A stretch of DNA of 64,000 nucleotides, from positions 1 to 64,000 of the forward strand of contig CAJWWP010000002.1 in the NCBI GenBank assembly GCA_913048525.1. Reading direction: 5' to 3'. This DNA is from GCA-002712965 sp913048525. Its GTDB lineage: Bacteria > Chloroflexota > Dehalococcoidia > Lucifugimonadales > UBA826. A model generated the notes under the pieces. That model had not been told where the DNA came from. It saw nothing but the letters and a program-made list of their open reading frames with translations, and made no database searches. The position numbers and the translations under genes were made by a program. Shown piece after piece: positions 59,924 through 64,000 of this stretch (position 1 is the first letter of the stretch; each line of letters starts with the position of its first letter).

Positions 59924-61174
59924 TTGTCGTCAGAAGAAACTGATTTTATTTCCCCATTGGCCGGATTAAGGGTGTTGGGAGTCACTGTTTATCTTGCTGG
60001 ACCGTTTACTCTCGTTAATCTTGCTAGACTAGGGGCTGAGGCTATAAAAGTTGAGGTTCCTGGATATGGTGATCCGACACGTGGGAATGGACCGTTTGCA
60101 GATCCTGATGGATATTCAGCCACCAAAGAGACAGACTCACAGCTATCCACGCGGTTTCTTAAGCGTTCCCAAGGTGTTAAGAGTGTTACTCTAAATTTGA
60201 AACATCCCGAGGGAAGGCAGATGTTTTTGGATATGGCCGCTAAATCTGATGTGGTTGTCGAAAATCTCTCTCCCGGTGCTATGCGTAGACTAGGTCTTGG
60301 CTTTGAAGATGTGCGTAAAGTTAATCCAAAAATCATATACGCTTCTATTTCTGGCTATGGTCAGACAGGCCCACATTCCCACAGAAAGGCACACGATCCA
60401 GAGATACAGGGCATGAGTGGAATTATGGACATAAACGGAGATCCAGATGGCCCTCCCATGAGGATAGGATTCTACATTGCTGATCTTGTTACACCAATAT
60501 TTACCTGTTATTCCATACTAGCTGCAATAAGAAACCGTGATATCACTGGAAAAGGTCAGTACTTAGACGTTTCTATGATGGATACCCTAACTTCACTTAT
60601 GTTTGTCGAGAACATTGAGGAGGCTTTGTATGCTGGAGAGCCTTTGAGAATGGGAAACGGGATAAGAGGGGGCCCAATGGGCCTGTATCACACGAAAGAT
60701 AGTGACATTATTATCACAGTTGCTAGTGATGATCAGTGGGAGCGTTTGGCTAAAGCCATCGATGCCCCACACTTGATTGAAGATCCCCGATTCGCCCGAT
60801 TCCTGGACCGAGGTAAAAACCTTGACGCTGCCCGGTCAGCTGTTCAAGAGATATTGATGAGATTTACTAAGCAGGAAGCATTAGCTCTCTTGGACAAAAA
60901 TGACGTGCCATGTAGTGATGTTAGATCCGTATCTCAAATTATTGACGATCAACATTTTTGGGATAGAGGCACTCTTAGAGCCATGCGCAGTCAGGCGTTC
61001 GATGAGGACCTTCCTGGTATAGTTTCCGGATTTCCGGTGGCATTTTCTGGTGGTAAATTGCCTCAGGAATCGGGTGCCCCTTTACTGGGCCAACAGAACA
61101 CAGATATTTATGGGGATCTTCTGGGAATGGACGAGTCCTACCTGAGTAAACTTGAGTCTGATGGTGTCATATAG
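59924..61174 (+). CDS. CaiB/BaiF-family CoA-transferase (third copy)
   Basis: Family III CoA-transferase of 416 aa. LAGLRVLGVTVYLAGPFTLV (about residues 12-31), LARLGAEAIKVEVPGYGDPT (about 33-52), VVVENLSPGAMRRLGLGFED (about 110-129) and the catalytic Asp in RIGFYIADLVTPIF (D187) identify it. Start is TTG 59924 with AGGAG about eight bases upstream. A CitE-like lyase gene follows by 43 bases; a CoA-transferase plus CoA-lyase pair is typical of hydroxy-dicarboxylate breakdown (citramalate, malate or itaconate-type routes), where the acid is first activated to its CoA ester and then split (inference). Confidence 0.93.
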   Translation: MSSEETDFISPLAGLRVLGVTVYLAGPFTLVNLARLGAEAIKVEVPGYGDPTRGNGPFADPDGYSATKETDSQLSTRFLKRSQGVKSVTLNLKHPEGRQMFLDMAAKSDVVVENLSPGAMRRLGLGFEDVRKVNPKIIYASISGYGQTGPHSHRKAHDPEIQGMSGIMDINGDPDGPPMRIGFYIADLVTPIFTCYSILAAIRNRDITGKGQYLDVSMMDTLTSLMFVENIEEALYAGEPLRMGNGIRGGPMGLYHTKDSDIIITVASDDQWERLAKAIDAPHLIEDPRFARFLDRGKNLDAARSAVQEILMRFTKQEALALLDKNDVPCSDVRSVSQIIDDQHFWDRGTLRAMRSQAFDEDLPGIVSGFPVAFSGGKLPQESGAPLLGQQNTDIYGDLLGMDESYLSKLESDGVI

Positions 61175-61217
61175 GAATTCCGGACAGAGCTAATTTGCTA
61201 CTTCATGAGGTAATTTG

Positions 61218-62117
61218 GTGAGAGATTTAGCGAAACCACTTCGTACTCTTTTGTACGTTCCAGGTAATAAGGAAGAATGGATTCTAAAAGCTCCGAAATA
61301 TGGGTCTGATGCACTGATATTAGACCTTGAAGATTCAGTGCCACCAACTGAAAAATCATTAGCTAGAGAGATAGTATCTAGGCTTGTGCCAATTTTGGCT
61401 CAACAAAATATAACAGTGTTTATCAGGGTGAATGATCTATCTACGGGACTTACTGGAGAGGATATTTCACACTCTGTTGTGGATGGGTTATATGGGATAA
61501 CTCTTCCAATGGTCAAAGGTCCGAATGACATTGAGTCCCTTGATGCTTTGCTAGAGGCGGAAGAGAGAAAAAAAGGCATTCCCGTTGGGACTGTTCTTAT
61601 AGATCCAGGCCTCGAGACTGCAAGTGGTATACGTTCCGCATACGATATAGCGGTCTCTTCTAACAGAGTGGCTCATATGGGGGCGAGTGGCGGAAGAGGG
61701 GGAGATGTAGCGCGATCGATTGGTTACCGTTGGTCTCCCAAGGGAACTGAGACTTTGTTCATCAGGTCTAAAGTATTGCTTGACTCCCGGGCTGCTGGGG
61801 TGCCTTATCCCGTGACAGGACTTTGGCAGGACATTCATGATCATGACGGGCTGAAGTCATTTGCGAAACACTCTAGAGATTTGGGTTACGCGGGTATGAG
61901 TGTGATACATCCGTCCCATATTGAAATAGTGAATCAGATTTTTTCTCCCACCCAGGAAGAAATTTCAGAGTGGGTGGGCATTATTGAAGCGATGGATGGC
62001 GTTAGAAAGAGGGGGGGCGCTGCTGTTGAATATAATGGGGCCATGGTCGATATAGCACATGAGAAAACTGCCAGAGATATGCTTGATTTCGCAAAAGCTT
62101 TGGGATTGGTGTACTGA
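61218..62117 (+). CDS. HpcH/HpaI- or CitE-type CoA ester lyase
   Basis: Aldolase-superfamily lyase of 299 aa. Typical parts are RTLLYVPGNKEEWILKAPKY (about residues 9-28), DALILDLEDSVPPTEKSLAR (about 31-50, metal Asp/Glu), FIRVNDLSTGL (about 71), a GITLPMVKGPNDIESLDALL segment (about 93) and the end AGMSVIHPSHIEIVNQIFSP. These match malyl-CoA/citramalyl-CoA lyase and CitE-like proteins. GTG 61218 lies at a better distance from GAGG than TTG 61215. It likely cleaves a 3-hydroxyacyl-CoA produced by the preceding CoA-transferase. Confidence 0.9.
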   Translation: MRDLAKPLRTLLYVPGNKEEWILKAPKYGSDALILDLEDSVPPTEKSLAREIVSRLVPILAQQNITVFIRVNDLSTGLTGEDISHSVVDGLYGITLPMVKGPNDIESLDALLEAEERKKGIPVGTVLIDPGLETASGIRSAYDIAVSSNRVAHMGASGGRGGDVARSIGYRWSPKGTETLFIRSKVLLDSRAAGVPYPVTGLWQDIHDHDGLKSFAKHSRDLGYAGMSVIHPSHIEIVNQIFSPTQEEISEWVGIIEAMDGVRKRGGAAVEYNGAMVDIAHEKTARDMLDFAKALGLVY

Positions 62118-62135
62118 TCATCTTATGATCCTTTG

Positions 62136-62648
62136 TTATTTAAGTAGCAAAGATATCTCTGAAACAGAACTTTCAATCATAGATACTAAATCTTCTCCCG
62201 CTGAGCCATCTTCATTCCAGTGATCAGACCAAGTGTAGATACTATTTGCTAGTACTAAGCCGCCTAGACTCCTGACCATAGGAACCATTCCATACTCGAT
62301 GCTCAATGAATGATGTGGAGATCCTCCTGTTTGCACGGGCAATACATATGATCCCAAAAGACTCTCAGGAGGCATAAGATCGAAGAACACCTTCAACAGG
62401 CCCGTATAGGTTGCCCTATACGTCGGTGAGGCGGGGATGATTAGATCTGCTTCAGTGGTTTTGTCCAAGGCTTGACGTAGTGCGGGGCCTTCGGAACGAA
62501 GTAAAAGGTTGTCGGCTGGTACTTCAGATAGATCGACTACTGTGGATGTCCAGTGATCAGGACTGAGTCTATCAAGAATCAAGCTCACAATTTTCTCAGA
62601 AGAAGACCCTGAAAATGGACTACCTAGTATGGCGGTGGCGCTACGCAT
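62136..62648 (-). CDS. NADPH-dependent FMN reductase (SsuE/MsuE-like)
   Basis: Flavodoxin-fold reductase (170 aa) that supplies FMNH2. The phosphate loop LGSPFSGSSSEKIVSLI (about residues 8-24) and the flavin segment DLIIPASPTYRATYTGLLKV (about 69-88) identify the family, as does LPVQTGGSPHHSLSIEYGMV. Its start codon lies inside the end of the LLM monooxygenase gene (8-base overlap), so the two are translated together and must form a two-component FMNH2-dependent monooxygenase. Confidence 0.9.
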   Translation of the reverse strand: MRSATAILGSPFSGSSSEKIVSLILDRLSPDHWTSTVVDLSEVPADNLLLRSEGPALRQALDKTTEADLIIPASPTYRATYTGLLKVFFDLMPPESLLGSYVLPVQTGGSPHHSLSIEYGMVPMVRSLGGLVLANSIYTWSDHWNEDGSAGEDLVSMIESSVSEISLLLK

Positions 62649-63762
62649 GGGCAGTAACTATGTTTGATTTAAGGTATCTTTTGACTTCATCCTTAAGTAA
62701 AGGAATAAGTTCTTTTCCCCAATATAGGGTGTCGTTGTAAGGATCAAAACCCCGTATCAATAAGGTTGTGCATCCAAGTTTGTAATATTTCATCAAAGAG
62801 TCGACTACCTGTTCAGCTGTACCTACTAGGGCAGTTGTATTTCCTGCTCCCCCCGCCGCCGCCGCTATAGGCATATAAAGACGATCATCAAGTACGTCAC
62901 CCTTGGTGGCGAAGTCTACTAGCCTCTGGGAGCCAACGGATTCGAGTCTCTCGTCGGCAGTACCGTGCATCGATCTCTGTCCAGAATTCAAAACCGATTC
63001 CAAAGTGTGATATGCCTTATCCCAGGCTTCCGATTCTGTTTCAGCAACAATAGGTCTGGTTGAGATAGAAAACCTGACAGACCTTGGATCTCTTCCTGTC
63101 GCTTTGACTCTTTTCCTGAAATCAACGATCTTTTTCTTTACCTCTTTGCGGGGTTCTCCCCATAGGGCATATACATCGCATGACTCTGCTCCCACATTTA
63201 GGGCGGCCTCCGAGGCTCCGCCGAAGTAGATTGGTATGTGAGGAGTTTGAAAACATTGGAAGTCACTTTTCGCGTTTTCAAATCTGTAGAAATGACCGCT
63301 ATGTGTCACAGGGCTTGGCTGGGTCCATAAATCCTTGAGTATTTTGATGAATTCGCCCGAACGCCGGTATCTGCTATCATGATCCTCGTAGTCTCCGTCT
63401 CTCCGTTGTTCTGTTTCCCCACCACCGCTAATAATGTGCAATGCGATACGTCCTTGAGTTAACTGATCGAAGGTTGCGGCCTTTCTTGCAAGGATGGTCG
63501 GACTCACGAATCCAGGTCTGTGTGCGATTAAGTACCCCAAAGTTTTTGTGTGTGCGGCCGCATGCATCGCGACAATGAAACCATCAGCAGAAGATGAGGT
63601 ATACCCGACCAGCACCTTGTCAAAACCACTTTTTTCGTGTGCTTGAGAAAATTCTGCGATGTAGTTCCCGTCAATGCCACCCCCTATGACGTGAACTTCA
63701 GCACCCTTCTTTCCCGTTCCCTCTCGCTTGGCCCCTATCATTCCAATTACTTCTAAAGACAT
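62641..63762 (-). CDS. LLM-class FMNH2-dependent monooxygenase (SsuD-like)
   Basis: Luciferase-like monooxygenase of 373 aa. HEKSGFDKVLVGYTSSSADG (about residues 42-61), TLGYLIAHRPGFVSPTILAR (about 72-91), ATFDQLTQGRIALHIISGGG (about 94-113) and a DHDSRYRRSGEFIKILKDLW helix match the alkanesulfonate monooxygenase/dimethylsulfone-monooxygenase group. The adjoining FMN reductase makes an oxygenase cleaving a C-S or similar bond likely, but no sulfur-transport gene is visible. I use ATG 63762, where the family sequence begins; a GTG at 63786 would add eight residues. Confidence 0.9.
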   Translation of the reverse strand: MSLEVIGMIGAKREGTGKKGAEVHVIGGGIDGNYIAEFSQAHEKSGFDKVLVGYTSSSADGFIVAMHAAAHTKTLGYLIAHRPGFVSPTILARKAATFDQLTQGRIALHIISGGGETEQRRDGDYEDHDSRYRRSGEFIKILKDLWTQPSPVTHSGHFYRFENAKSDFQCFQTPHIPIYFGGASEAALNVGAESCDVYALWGEPRKEVKKKIVDFRKRVKATGRDPRSVRFSISTRPIVAETESEAWDKAYHTLESVLNSGQRSMHGTADERLESVGSQRLVDFATKGDVLDDRLYMPIAAAAGGAGNTTALVGTAEQVVDSLMKYYKLGCTTLLIRGFDPYNDTLYWGKELIPLLKDEVKRYLKSNIVTAHA

Positions 63763-63923
63763 TTCTGTTCTCGAAATCCTAAACACTATTTGTTGGTTTG
63801 AGTAGTTTTGTAGATTTTACACTTATTGCTACAAGTGGAGTGAGTGGTGTTTTTAGGTAGTTGATTCGACTATCTCAGTAACTCATGAATCTCCGTATCT
63901 ACCCTCTATTCAGATCCCCTAGT

Positions 63924-64000
63924 TTAAAGACTTCGCAACCTGCGACCTTGTTCCTTCACTGGGATGAACTGCTCAGGGGTTTCACCAAATGGCAGTTTAG
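63924..64000 (-). CDS. C-terminus of an unidentified minus-strand protein (partial)
   Basis: At the window edge a minus-strand frame is open from the last bases to TAA 63924, encoding 25 residues that end LPFGETPEQFIPVKEQGRR then LRSL. The composition looks like a genuine protein end. The plus-strand frame covering the same bases is less protein-like. Too short to identify. Confidence 0.4.
   Translation of the reverse strand, partial: KLPFGETPEQFIPVKEQGRRLRSL

Overview
This window looks like a chromosomal segment of an uncultivated marine Chloroflexota bacterium, most likely SAR202-like. That assignment is an inference from gene content: repeated enolase-superfamily dehydratases, flavin monooxygenases of the luciferase (LLM) family, CaiB/BaiF CoA-transferases, thiolase/DUF35 pairs and coenzyme F420 genes. 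The sequence is moderately AT-rich by eye. Genes are densely packed on both strands. I saw no insertion sequence, prophage, CRISPR array or rRNA.

Layout. 1-3.9 kb: peptide/opine-type ABC transporter (truncated binding protein, two permeases). 3.9-8.1 kb: trmL, a 47-aa Cys-rich protein, a JAMM peptidase, a phosphoesterase, an enolase-superfamily enzyme and a CPBP protease. 8.2-13.3 kb: a plus-strand cluster of thiolase-like enzyme, DUF35 partner, four-carbon acid-sugar kinase, class II aldolase and LLM oxidoreductase. 13.3-17.4 kb: GMC oxidoreductase, membrane protein, sirtuin and recF, which appears to start at ATA. 17.6-20.1 kb: cofD-cofC-LLM (F420). 20.1-26.0 kb: ligA, a cysteine synthase-like enzyme, an RraA-like protein and gyrB. 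26.1-31.1 kb: a pantothenate operon (P1 peptidase, DUF2520 reductase-like protein, panB, panC) followed by surE, with a terminator-like hairpin just before its first gene. 31.1-36.5 kb: a dehydratase, two MFS transporters, nudC and a NIPSNAP protein. 36.5-41.2 kb: pyruvate dehydrogenase operon (lpdA-pdhA-pdhB-pdhC in transcription order). 41.5-41.7 kb: tRNA-Phe and tRNA-Gly. 41.8-48.6 kb: DUF885, DUF35, a UGA-interrupted thiolase-like gene, an alpha/beta hydrolase, DegV and a CehA/McbA-type metallohydrolase. 48.7-51.7 kb: SAP-like small protein, mannonate dehydratase-like protein, two hypotheticals and tRNA-Asn. 51.9-57.1 kb: minus-strand operon of two CoA-transferases, a membrane protein, Zn-alcohol dehydrogenase, PPOX protein and a hot-dog dehydratase. 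57.4-64 kb: PAC2 protein, a 10-formyl-THF hydrolase-like protein, CoA-transferase plus CitE-like lyase, and an LLM monooxygenase overlapping its flavin reductase.

The most striking observation is the thiolase-like gene at 44097-45266. Its frame is intact for 389 codons except for two in-frame UGA codons (286 and 371), both in active-site loops. Each UGA is followed by a hairpin at a SECIS-like distance; after the second one there are two abutting perfect 7-bp stems, one capped by GGUC. A selenocysteine-containing thiolase/aldolase is a real possibility. A pseudogene or base-calling error is the alternative, and no selenocysteine machinery is visible in this window.

Taken together the genes suggest an aerobic heterotroph that takes apart oxidised organic molecules. 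Acid-sugar dehydratases, kinases and aldolases, flavin/F420 oxidoreductases and CoA-based C-C bond chemistry would feed pyruvate dehydrogenase.
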